Assembly (NCBI GenBank): GCA_017547975.1
Contig: JAFYNU010000150.1
Coordinates: 1-7,106, forward strand
DNA: 7,106 nt
Direction: 5' to 3'
Source of the DNA: Clostridia bacterium
GTDB lineage: Bacteria; Bacillota; Clostridia; Oscillospirales; QAMX01
This document shows, in pieces, positions 1 to 7,008 of the stretch. The notes beneath the pieces were generated by a model. That model had not been told where the DNA came from. It ran no database searches and saw only the letters and a list, made by a program, of their open reading frames with translations. Made by a program: the position numbers and the translations under genes. Position 1 is the stretch's first letter, and each line of letters opens with the position of its first letter.

Positions 1-2547
1 GGATACCGCTTCGTCATGGACGGTCAGTTCATGATGCTGAAGGATTACCTGGACGTGCGGCCCGAAAACCGGGAGCGGGTGAAGCTCCTGATGGAAAAGG
101 GCCAACTGAAGGTAGGTCCCTGGTACAGCCAGCCCCTGGAAACCCTGGTCAGCGGCGAAGCCATGGTCCGCAATCTGCAGTACGGTCTGCGGGAAACCGA
201 AAAGCTGGGACCCGCCATGCGTTTCAGCTACGAGGTGGACGAATTCGGCCACGCATCCCAGACCCCGCAGATTTTGGCAGGCTTCGGGATTGGCGGCGCC
301 ATTGCCTGGCGGGGTATGCCCCCCGAAGCCCGCAGTGCCTTCGTTTGGGAATCCCCCGACGGAAGCGCCATCTGGATGCTTTGGACCAACGACGGCTACG
401 GCGAAGCCACCGACCTGCCCGCAACCTTCGAGGATTACACCGAAGTCATTGACGGGGACCCGATCTCCCGCCCCGGCCTGAAGAATAAAATCGAGGCACT
501 GAGAAAGCTTCGGGAGCCCAAGGCGGATACCAACCAGCTCATGTGGCTCAACGGTGTTGACCACGCTTTTGCCCAGGAGGACATCCTGGAGGTTCTCCCC
601 CTGGTGGAAACCCTGGCTCCCGACCTGACGGTCCGCCAAAGCACCCCGGAAGAATTTTTTGATGCAGTAAAAAAGGACTATGCAGAGCGTGCCCTTTCCC
701 TGGGAAAGGTAACGGGCGAGCTGATGTGGCCCGGCGACCTGCTTTCCTCCACCCATTCCTGCCACCCCTCCCAAAAACTGAAGCATTATCAGACCGAACG
801 CACCCTGGAACGTCGGTTGGAACCCGCCGCCCTGATGGGCTGGCTTTCGGGCAAGCCCTACCCCGCCTGGGCCGTGGACCGGGCTTGGGAATACGTACTC
901 CAAAACCACGCCCACGATAGCCTTGGCTGTACTTCGGTGGACGAGGTTTACCAGCAGGTAATGGCTCGCTACGTGTGCGCCGAATCGCTGGGCAACCAGG
1001 TTCGGGAGGACTCCCTCCGGGCAGTGATGGCCGCAGGCGGCGATCCCGGCATCTGGATTTTTAACACCACCTCCTTCCCGCAGAAGGGGATCCAAAAGGT
1101 CACCCTGACCATTCCCAGAGGTCTTGGGGACGGAAGCTTCACCCTGGAAACCCCAGACGGACGGGAAGTTCCCATCCAGGTGATCGATTCCTTCCCCATG
1201 GATGACGTGCGCTACAACCCCCGCCGGGGACACCCCGTCTGGACCCCCGCCACCCGGGTGGTGATGCTTTGCGACCTGCCGGAGGTAGCCGGTATGGGTT
1301 ACGTAAAACTTGCCTTCCGCAAGGCCGCCCCCAAAACCACCATGGGCAATCTGCAAAAGCATTACCTGGCCTCCATGACCCGCATGGAAAACGAAGACCT
1401 TTCCGCCGAAATCACCTCCGACGGCCGGGTCAATCTTTATGACAAGAAAACCTGCAAAACCTACTCCTCCCTCTTCCTTTGGGAAGACGACGGAGAGGTG
1501 GGTAACGCCTATATTCACGTGCGTCCCAAGACCGACCGGGTATGCTACTCCATGGGTCAGCCCGCGGATATCCGCCGCATCTACGACGGTCCCCTTGGCA
1601 CTGCCTTCGAAATCATCCAAACCCTGCGGGTTCCCGCCGGTCTCAACGACCTGCGCACCGCCCGAAGCCAGGAGCTGGGGGAAATCCAGACCAGGATCAC
1701 CCTGGTTTTGAAAGCCGATGCCCGCCGCCTGGAAGCCCAAGCGGAAATTCTTTCGGGAGTCAAGGACCACCGGCTCCGTCTGCTCTTCCCCACCGGCCTT
1801 TCCAAGGCACAGGTCGCCCGGGGCGGTCAGCCCTTCGACGTGGTGGAGCGCCCTATTGCCGTGGAAGAGTTTGTCACCCCCTGGGAAGAAAGCTACGCCA
1901 CCCACCCCATGCAGGATTTCTGCGACGTGGCCGAATCGAACTGCGGCCTTTCGGTGGCCGCCGAAGGCATTTACGAATACGAATGCACCGATACCCATGA
2001 CCGGGTGCTGGCATTGACCATGCTCCGGGCGATGGATAACATTGACAACGCCTCCCTGCTGAAAAATCCCGATTACCGCATGCATTCCGCAGAGGAACAG
2101 GGCAAACTGGTCTACAACCTGGCCATCTTCCCCCACGATGGCGATTGGCGGGAAATCTACGGGGATATGCAGGGCTTCCTGACCCCGCCGAAGGTAAAGC
2201 TGACCCGTGCGGAAGAAACCTCGGTCATGCCCGGCGAACCCAAGAGAGAGGTCTTCCTTCCCGACAAAGGCAGTGTTCTGTCCCTTTCCGGCAAGAATCT
2301 GATGGTTACCGCCATGAAAAAGGCTCTTATGCGGGACAGCGTCATTCTCCGCGTGCTGAATTACGGTACGGGCGAAGCCCAGGGATCCCTGACCTTTACC
2401 TTCCCGGGCAAGAAAATCGCCCAGGTTTACGAAACCAACCTGGAGGAGACCCGTCTGGCTTCCCTTGCCCACACCGATGGCAGGGTGGATTTCTCCCTGC
2501 GGAAAGCCGGTCTTCTGACCCTGGAATTTGTTCTCGAAGAAGCTTGA
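1..2547 (+). CDS. GH38 alpha-mannosidase (5'-truncated by window edge)
   Basis: Retaining, metal-dependent alpha-mannosidase, predicted cytoplasmic. The frame is open from base 1, so the true start lies upstream. 848 residues are visible; the missing part is probably about 35-50 residues and should include the N-terminal HxHWD-type metal-binding motif of GH38. Visible family marks are DGQ near residues 7-9, GPWY near 40, SGE near 51, and VDEFGH with Asp80 as the probable nucleophile and metal ligand. NGVDHA follows, with Asp187 as candidate acid/base, then NHAHDSLGCTS with His305/Asp306 matching the second metal-binding motif in the middle domain. From about 470 the protein is beta-sandwich C-terminal domain, including the conserved EYE...LTMLRA stretch near 655-675. 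Family length (about 880-900) fits one complete gene with no frameshift. The next gene is a glycerate kinase 27 nt away, which favours an MngB-like role on mannosylglycerate or its 6-phosphate. Other alpha-mannosides remain possible, since sequence alone does not fix specificity. The family call is firm; the substrate is inferred. Confidence 0.95.
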   Translation, partial: GYRFVMDGQFMMLKDYLDVRPENRERVKLLMEKGQLKVGPWYSQPLETLVSGEAMVRNLQYGLRETEKLGPAMRFSYEVDEFGHASQTPQILAGFGIGGAIAWRGMPPEARSAFVWESPDGSAIWMLWTNDGYGEATDLPATFEDYTEVIDGDPISRPGLKNKIEALRKLREPKADTNQLMWLNGVDHAFAQEDILEVLPLVETLAPDLTVRQSTPEEFFDAVKKDYAERALSLGKVTGELMWPGDLLSSTHSCHPSQKLKHYQTERTLERRLEPAALMGWLSGKPYPAWAVDRAWEYVLQNHAHDSLGCTSVDEVYQQVMARYVCAESLGNQVREDSLRAVMAAGGDPGIWIFNTTSFPQKGIQKVTLTIPRGLGDGSFTLETPDGREVPIQVIDSFPMDDVRYNPRRGHPVWTPATRVVMLCDLPEVAGMGYVKLAFRKAAPKTTMGNLQKHYLASMTRMENEDLSAEITSDGRVNLYDKKTCKTYSSLFLWEDDGEVGNAYIHVRPKTDRVCYSMGQPADIRRIYDGPLGTAFEIIQTLRVPAGLNDLRTARSQELGEIQTRITLVLKADARRLEAQAEILSGVKDHRLRLLFPTGLSKAQVARGGQPFDVVERPIAVEEFVTPWEESYATHPMQDFCDVAESNCGLSVAAEGIYEYECTDTHDRVLALTMLRAMDNIDNASLLKNPDYRMHSAEEQGKLVYNLAIFPHDGDWREIYGDMQGFLTPPKVKLTRAEETSVMPGEPKREVFLPDKGSVLSLSGKNLMVTAMKKALMRDSVILRVLNYGTGEAQGSLTFTFPGKKIAQVYETNLEETRLASLAHTDGRVDFSLRKAGLLTLEFVLEEA

Positions 2548-2561
2548 TTGCACAGAAAAAC

Positions 2562-2568
2562 AGGAGAA
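2562..2568 (+). promoter_or_regulatory. Ribosome binding site that fixes the glycerate kinase start
   Basis: An AGGAGAA stretch lies 6 nt before the ATG at 2575. The same frame is open from a TTG at 2548, directly after the mannosidase stop. That start would leave the Shine-Dalgarno inside the gene and add nine residues unlike the family. The protein from 2575 begins with the usual MKLLICPDSFKG, so 2575 is preferred. Confidence 0.8.
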
Positions 2569-2574
2569 TCTCCC

Positions 2575-3666
2575 ATGAAATTATTGATTTGTCCCGACTC
2601 CTTCAAGGGAACGCTCAGTGCCCAACGGGTTGCAACCACCGTGTGGTCTGCCGCCCAGGCCGTTTTGCCTGGGGTGGAGGGTCGCCTGCTCCCCATGAGT
2701 GACGGAGGAGAAGGTTCCAGCGAGTGCTTCGCCTTTTGGGGCGCCACCCGCCGTACCCTCACGGTTACAGGTCCCGACGGCGTTCCCCTGGAGGCAGGCT
2801 ACATGCTCCTTCCCGATGGAAAAACCGCCTACGTGGAATCGGCCGAAGCCTGCGGGTTGGAAAAAACTTCCCGCCGGGATCCTTCCGCTACCACCACCTT
2901 TGGAGTGGGAGAGCTGATCCGGGACGCCGCCGCCCACGCTGAGACCATCCTTCTCGGTCTTGGGGGGAGCGCCACAAACGATATGGGTCTTGGCATGCTT
3001 GCCGCCCTTGGCTTTACATTTTATAATAAGAACGGAGAAACCTACGTTCCGGTGGGCAAAACCCTTTCCGATCTTGCTTCCTTTAGCGGTCCTTCTTTCC
3101 CCCTTCCCCGGGTGAAAGCCCTGTGTGACGTAACAAATCCCCTTTACGGCCCCATGGGTGCCGCCGCCATTTACGGACCCCAAAAGGGAGCCGACCCCGA
3201 AATGGTGGAAATGCTGGATCAGGGTCTTCGTCACGCATCCGGTATCATTGCCTCCGATCTCGCCGCCGCTCCCGGTGCGGGTGCCGCAGGCGGATTGGGA
3301 TTTGCGGTGAAGTCCGTACTTGGGGGCGAACTTGCAGGGGGATTTGACCTGATCTCCCAGGCGGTTGGCCTTCCCGAAGCCCTCGCATGGGCCGATCTGG
3401 TCATCACCGGCGAAGGCAAGCTGGACCACCAGTCGGTCATGGGCAAGGTCATCGGCGGCATCGCAAAGCAATCCAGGATAAAAGGAGTCCCCTTGCTGGT
3501 GGTTTGCGGCATGGCGGAAGAAAGTGACGTTATTTACGATGCCGGAGTCCATGCCGTTTTCCCCTGCACTCGTTACAAACCCAATGCGCTTCCCTCGCCG
3601 GAAGAGGCTGAAAAGGCCCTTTATCACACCTGCGAAAATATTTTCCGTATGTTACGGATACAATAA
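2575..3666 (+). CDS. Glycerate kinase, type I (GlxK/GarK family)
   Basis: ATP-dependent cytoplasmic kinase that phosphorylates D-glycerate. Characterised members of this family mostly make 2-phosphoglycerate, which enters lower glycolysis. The 363 residues match the usual family length of about 370-380. Family motifs occur in the expected order: PDSFKG (7-12) at the N-terminus, SDGGEG (42-47), ESAEACGL (88-95), GLGGSATND (128-136), CDVTNPL (184-190), GAGAAGGLG (234-242) and TGEGKLDHQS (278-287). There is no signal peptide or membrane segment. The ATG at 2575 is chosen over an in-frame TTG at 2548 because of the ribosome binding site at 2562-2568. It sits between a GH38 mannosidase and a CE15-like esterase, which suggests that glycerate is a product of the operon's own catabolism rather than of general glyoxylate or galactarate metabolism. 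The family call is near certain; the glycerate source is inferred. Confidence 0.96.
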   Translation: MKLLICPDSFKGTLSAQRVATTVWSAAQAVLPGVEGRLLPMSDGGEGSSECFAFWGATRRTLTVTGPDGVPLEAGYMLLPDGKTAYVESAEACGLEKTSRRDPSATTTFGVGELIRDAAAHAETILLGLGGSATNDMGLGMLAALGFTFYNKNGETYVPVGKTLSDLASFSGPSFPLPRVKALCDVTNPLYGPMGAAAIYGPQKGADPEMVEMLDQGLRHASGIIASDLAAAPGAGAAGGLGFAVKSVLGGELAGGFDLISQAVGLPEALAWADLVITGEGKLDHQSVMGKVIGGIAKQSRIKGVPLLVVCGMAEESDVIYDAGVHAVFPCTRYKPNALPSPEEAEKALYHTCENIFRMLRIQ

Positions 3667-3681
3667 TGGAGGAACTTTTCC

Positions 3682-4743
3682 ATGAAAGCTTTAATCGAAC
3701 GCAACATTCCTGCCCTGCCCCCCATGACCAATCCGGAGGAGGCCAAAGCCGCCCAGAAGGAACTCTACAAAATCATGCAGGATTGTCTTTACGGCGTGAT
3801 GCCCCCCGCCCCCGAAAAGGTGGAGGTTTCCCTGCTGAAGGAAAAATCCGCCGACTACGGCGGAAAGATTGTCACCCGCACCTATTCGGTGGGTTTCGAA
3901 ACCGAAAAAGGGTATTTCGCCTTCCCCTTCCACTATGCAGCCCCTGCCGGCAAAACCAAGGTTCCCTTCTTCGTTCACATTGATTTCGAAAAGGAATCTC
4001 CCAACCGTCTGATGCCCACCGAAGAAATCGTAGATCGGGGTTACGGTGTTGCCGCCTTCTGCTACACCGACGTTACCAGCGATTCGGCCGACGGTGACGG
4101 TCTGATGGCTATGTATTCCGCCAGCCGTGCTGCCCAGGGCAACGCCTGGGGTAAGCTTTGCGTGTGGGCCTTTGCCGCAAGCCGCGTTCTGGATGCCATT
4201 CTGACCCTGCCGGAGGTGGATGCCGACCGGGTTGCCGTCATCGGTCTTTCCCGTCTGGGCAAGACTGCCCTGTGGGCCGGTGCCAGTGACGAGCGCTTCA
4301 TCGTCACCATTTCCAACGAGTCCGGCTGCGGCGGCGCCGCTTTGAACCGGGGAAAAATCGGCGAATCCCTATCGGGTATGACCGACGTGTTCCCCTATTG
4401 GTTCTGCCCCAACATGTCGAAGCTCCGGGGTGTTCCTGCGGAAGAGTTGGTTTTCGATTCCCACTTCCTCTTTGCTACCATTGCCCCCCGCCATCTCCTG
4501 GTCGGCAGTGCCATTGATGACGAATGGGCCGATCCCACAAGCGAGCTTTTGGCCTGCCATGCCGCATCCCCCGCATGGAGTGCCTTTGGCAAAACCGGAT
4601 TCATTTGCGACGTGGAATCCCCTGTTTGCGACAAGGCCTTCCACGAGGGTACGATCGGTTACCACATGCGTTCCGGCGGCCACTACCTCTTACGCACCGA
4701 CTGGAATCATTACATGGATTACCGGGATCTGCACCGGGTATAA
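3682..4743 (+). CDS. CE15-like (glucuronoyl esterase-type) alpha/beta hydrolase, apparently cytoplasmic
   Basis: Serine esterase of the alpha/beta-hydrolase fold, 353 residues. The nucleophile elbow is GLSRLGK with Ser190, followed by Arg191, the position of the oxyanion-hole arginine in CE15. Glu213 in NESGCGG lies 23 residues after the serine, the same spacing as the catalytic glutamate in fungal glucuronoyl esterases. His334 in RSGGH near the C-terminus completes a plausible Ser-Glu-His triad; His343 is the less likely alternative. APRHLLV (268-274) and DEWADP (280-285) are further family marks. CE15 enzymes cut esters between 4-O-methyl-glucuronic acid and lignin alcohols and are usually exported. 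Here the protein begins MKALIERN, with no hydrophobic signal segment. The start has GGAGG at 3668-3672, 9 nt before the ATG. It follows the kinase by 15 nt, so it probably acts on the same imported compound. Its real substrate cannot be read from sequence; a relative with another ester specificity is possible. Confidence 0.85.
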   Translation: MKALIERNIPALPPMTNPEEAKAAQKELYKIMQDCLYGVMPPAPEKVEVSLLKEKSADYGGKIVTRTYSVGFETEKGYFAFPFHYAAPAGKTKVPFFVHIDFEKESPNRLMPTEEIVDRGYGVAAFCYTDVTSDSADGDGLMAMYSASRAAQGNAWGKLCVWAFAASRVLDAILTLPEVDADRVAVIGLSRLGKTALWAGASDERFIVTISNESGCGGAALNRGKIGESLSGMTDVFPYWFCPNMSKLRGVPAEELVFDSHFLFATIAPRHLLVGSAIDDEWADPTSELLACHAASPAWSAFGKTGFICDVESPVCDKAFHEGTIGYHMRSGGHYLLRTDWNHYMDYRDLHRV

Positions 4744-4744
4744 C

Positions 4745-4751
4745 AAGGAGG
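4745..4751 (+). promoter_or_regulatory. Ribosome binding site for the TTG-started CDF gene, short spacing
   Basis: An AAGGAGG match to the anti-Shine-Dalgarno lies only 4 nt before the TTG at 4756, tighter than the 6-9 nt seen at the other starts here. No ATG or GTG start lies at a better distance in frame; the first in-frame Met codon is about 100 codons in, within the membrane domain. The TTG is therefore the supported start. The rare codon and tight spacing may lower translation of the transporter relative to the upstream enzymes. Confidence 0.7.
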
Positions 4752-4755
4752 CCTC

Positions 4756-5922
4756 TTGCTAAACCGCATTGTTTCTCGCTGGATTTCTCCCGATCTGGAT
4801 CCCCAGGATCCGGAGGTACGCCGCAAGTACGGCGTATTCTGTGGAGTTTTGGGTATCATCTTTAATTTGATCCTCTTTGCCATCAAGCTTTTTGCCGGGA
4901 TCGTCAGTGCGTCGGTGGCCATCACCGCCGACGCCATCAACAACCTTTCCGATGGTGCTTCCTCCCTTGTGACCATCATCGGATTCCGTCTGGCGGGCAA
5001 AAAGCCCGACCCGGAGCATCCCTTTGGCCACGGGCGGTTCGAATACATCAGCGGTATGATCGTATCCCTGGCCATCCTGCTTATGGGTATCGAGCTTTTT
5101 ACCGATGCCGTGGATAAAATACTGCATCCCACCCTGCCCCAGGCAAGCGGTTTGGTATACGGTATCCTGGTTGTTTCGATTCTGACAAAGCTTTACATGG
5201 CATACTACAACAACTACTTTGGACGAAAAATCGATTCTGCCGCCATCCGGGCGGTAGCCACCGATTGCTTGAGTGACTCGGCGGCCACCCTGGTAGTTTT
5301 GATTGCCACCCTGCTTTCCGATTTGTTTTCCTGGCAGGTGGACGGTTGGTGCGGTGCACTGGTTTCCGCCCTGGTCTTCTGGGCCGGTCTTCAGGCTGCC
5401 CGGGAAACGCTGTATCCCCTTTTGGGCCAGCCTCCCTCCCCGGAACTTGTGGCAAATATCGAAAGAGCGGTTCTGGAAAACCCCGAAATCCTTCGTATCC
5501 ACGACCTGATCATACACGATTACGGTGTGGGACGTATAATGGTATCCCTGCATGCGGAGGTTTCCTGCCACTCCGATTTCATTGCCATTCACGACATCAT
5601 CGACAACGCAGAACGAGAACTGGCATCCCGTTTTGGCTGCGAAGCGGTGATCCACATGGACCCGGTGGAAGACGAAGACAGTTTTACCCTGGAACTGCGG
5701 GATAAGGTCATTCTTTTGGTGTCCTCCATTGATGAACGAATCACCATCCATGACTTCCGTGTGGTACGGGGTCCTTCCCATACCAACCTCATCTTCGATG
5801 CCGTGGTTCCCTATGGTCTTCCCTGGAATGACAATGCCATAATCCAAAAGATTTCTCAAATGATTCGGGCTTTGGACGAAACCTACTACACCGTAGTCAA
5901 GATCGATAAAAATTACACCTAA
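4756..5922 (+). CDS. Cation diffusion facilitator (CDF) metal exporter with tandem C-terminal domains
   Basis: Inner-membrane antiporter that exports divalent metal in exchange for protons. About six hydrophobic segments occupy residues 27-220. The transmembrane site reads Asn62/Asp66 (NNLSD, TM2) and Asp170/Asp174 (DCLSD, TM5). Zn exporters usually have His/Asp pairs, while an Asn/Asp plus Asp/Asp set resembles Mn-type members, so Mn(II) is the best guess. HPFGHGRFEY (88-97) is the conserved cytoplasmic loop after TM2. A normal CDF cytoplasmic dimerisation domain covers about 228-304. A second segment, 312-385, repeats its pattern (IHD near 331, then beta-alpha-beta). This brings the protein to 388 residues against about 300 for a simple CDF. 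It starts at TTG, 12 nt after the esterase, and ends the operon. Family call firm; metal inferred. Confidence 0.93.
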   Translation: MLNRIVSRWISPDLDPQDPEVRRKYGVFCGVLGIIFNLILFAIKLFAGIVSASVAITADAINNLSDGASSLVTIIGFRLAGKKPDPEHPFGHGRFEYISGMIVSLAILLMGIELFTDAVDKILHPTLPQASGLVYGILVVSILTKLYMAYYNNYFGRKIDSAAIRAVATDCLSDSAATLVVLIATLLSDLFSWQVDGWCGALVSALVFWAGLQAARETLYPLLGQPPSPELVANIERAVLENPEILRIHDLIIHDYGVGRIMVSLHAEVSCHSDFIAIHDIIDNAERELASRFGCEAVIHMDPVEDEDSFTLELRDKVILLVSSIDERITIHDFRVVRGPSHTNLIFDAVVPYGLPWNDNAIIQKISQMIRALDETYYTVVKIDKNYT

Positions 5923-5929
5923 TAATTTG

Positions 5930-5962
5930 CGAAACAGGGGAGCAAAATGCTTTCCTGTTTCG
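5930..5962 (+). terminator. Strong hairpin after the CDF gene, possible transcription terminator
   Basis: A stem begins 7 nt after the CDF stop. CGAAACAGG (5930-5938) pairs perfectly with CCTGTTTCG (5954-5962). Five inner pairs, two of them G-U, bring the stem to 14 bp around a 5-nt loop (AAAAT, 5944-5948). Position and strength suit an operon end. However, no T-run follows on the plus strand (TCATAAAG comes next), so it is not a canonical intrinsic terminator. It could instead stabilise the mRNA 3' end or give only partial termination. Confidence 0.5.
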
Positions 5963-5998
5963 TCATAAAGAAAGGTTGCGTTCTCTTTCCATTTATGA
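5963..5998. promoter_or_regulatory. Imperfect dyad overlapping the moxR promoter, possible operator or second hairpin
   Basis: TCATAAA (5963-5969) and TTTATGA (5992-5998) are exact inverted repeats. Inside them, GAAAG (5970-5974) can pair with CTTTC (5985-5989), leaving a 2-nt bulge at 5990-5991. It directly abuts the upstream hairpin. The -35 box lies between the arms, and the TG of the extended -10 lies in the right arm. It may be a regulator site, a second RNA hairpin in read-through transcripts, or chance in AT-rich DNA. Confidence 0.35.
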
Positions 5999-6004
5999 TA
6001 TGAT
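5976..6004 (+). promoter_or_regulatory. Sigma-A type promoter with extended -10 for the moxR operon
   Basis: A -35 box TTGCGT (5976-5981, three of six consensus bases) and a -10 box TATGAT (5999-6004, five of six) are separated by exactly 17 nt. A TG at 5996-5997, one base before the -10, forms an extended -10 that would compensate for the weak -35. Initiation is expected near 6010-6012, giving a leader of about 50 nt before the ATG at 6061. An AAAGGAG ribosome binding site lies at 6046-6052. Confidence 0.65.
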
Positions 6005-6060
6005 AAAGGCAGACCAAACCGAAGGAAAACGATTCTTGGCATATAAAAGGAGTAACACAA

Positions 6061-7008
6061 ATGGCAAACAGAGATAAACTACAGGCATTGATCCATAGCA
6101 TGAGCCAGGTTGTCATCGGCAAGCGGGACGTGGCTGAGCTTTTGACCTGTGCCCTGCTTTGCCGGGGACACGTTCTTGTGGAAGACGTTCCCGGTGTCGG
6201 CAAAACCAGCCTGGCACTTTCGCTGGCTCGATCGGTGGGATTAACCTTCCGGCGAATTCAGTTCACCCCCGACGTTATGCCTTCCGATATTACCGGTTAT
6301 ACCATGTTTGACCAGAAAAAGGGAGAATACAGCTATCACTTGGGGCTGGTCATGAGCCAGATTGTGTTGGCGGACGAAATTAACCGAGCTTCCCCCAAAA
6401 CCCAATCCAGTCTGCTGGAAGCCATGGAAGAACGTTCGGTTACCGTAGACGGCAAATCCTACAAAATCCCCGAACCCTTCATGTTGCTTGCCACCCAAAA
6501 CCCCATCGATCTGCAGGGAACCTATCCCCTTCCGGAAGCCCAGTTGGACCGTTTCATGCTGAAGGTCCGAGTGGGTTACCCCGAGAAAGACGAAGAAGAG
6601 ATCATCCTTCGTATGCATATGAACTCCGAGCGGGCACTTGATGGGCTGTCCCCCGTCCTTACCGCCGCCGAACTTGCCGAATTGCAGGCAGAGGTCCGGC
6701 AGGTTTCCATCAAACCCGAGCTTTTGCGTTACATGGTGGAAATCGTCTCCGCCACCCGTTATCACCGGGATCTTTCTCTGGGTATCAGCCCCCGTGGAAC
6801 CATCGCCCTGATGCAGGCGGCACAGGCTGTGGCTTACATGGACGGACGCAGTTTCGTCTGCCCCGATGATATCACCCGTATGATCCCCTACGTTTTGGCC
6901 CACCGACTGGTCCTTAAGAAGGAAGCCATCATTGCCGGCCGCAGTGCCACCGCCATCCTTGCCGGGATTGTTTCCGATGTGGCAATCCCCACCCTGGAAA
7001 AAGCATGA
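6061..7008 (+). CDS. MoxR-family AAA+ ATPase
   Basis: Cytoplasmic AAA+ ATPase of the MoxR group, thought to act as a chaperone that activates or matures partner proteins, often membrane or VWA-domain proteins encoded next to it. At 315 residues it has the normal family length. Walker A is PGVGKTS (44-50, Lys48), Walker B is IVLADE (101-106), sensor 1 is ATQNP (144-148, Asn147), a candidate arginine finger lies in QLDRF (Arg164), and sensor 2 is ISPRG (Arg245). The C-terminal lid helices run from about 200 to the end. The ATG has AAAGGAG 8 nt upstream. It begins a new transcription unit behind its own promoter, and its stop overlaps the next start (ATGA). The actual client is unknown; the family assignment is very secure. 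Confidence 0.96.
   Translation: MANRDKLQALIHSMSQVVIGKRDVAELLTCALLCRGHVLVEDVPGVGKTSLALSLARSVGLTFRRIQFTPDVMPSDITGYTMFDQKKGEYSYHLGLVMSQIVLADEINRASPKTQSSLLEAMEERSVTVDGKSYKIPEPFMLLATQNPIDLQGTYPLPEAQLDRFMLKVRVGYPEKDEEEIILRMHMNSERALDGLSPVLTAAELAELQAEVRQVSIKPELLRYMVEIVSATRYHRDLSLGISPRGTIALMQAAQAVAYMDGRSFVCPDDITRMIPYVLAHRLVLKKEAIIAGRSATAILAGIVSDVAIPTLEKA

Noticed and set aside
2548..2574. TTG at 2548 as the glycerate kinase start
   Set aside because: The ribosome binding site at 2562-2568 would lie inside the gene, and the nine extra residues do not match the family N-terminus, which begins at the ATG at 2575.
2581..3627. 348-codon open frame on the minus strand over the glycerate kinase
   Set aside because: The plus strand encodes every glycerate kinase motif. 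The antisense product is glycine-rich and motif-free, so it is a codon-bias shadow.
6036..6041. TTGGCA as an alternative -35 box close to moxR
   Set aside because: A -10 box at 16-18 nt would fall at the start codon and no TATAAT-like sequence is there. The nearby ATATAAAAGG is part of the ribosome binding site region.
4759..6060. 433-codon open frame on the minus strand over the CDF gene and intergenic gap
   Set aside because: It mirrors a well-supported plus-strand gene. Its protein is rich in Gly, Gln and His with no recognisable domain, as expected for an antisense shadow in GC-rich DNA, and it runs back through the hairpin and promoter region.
6241..6903. 220-codon open frame on the minus strand inside moxR
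   Set aside because: Complete AAA+ motifs are on the plus strand; the reverse product shows no domain.
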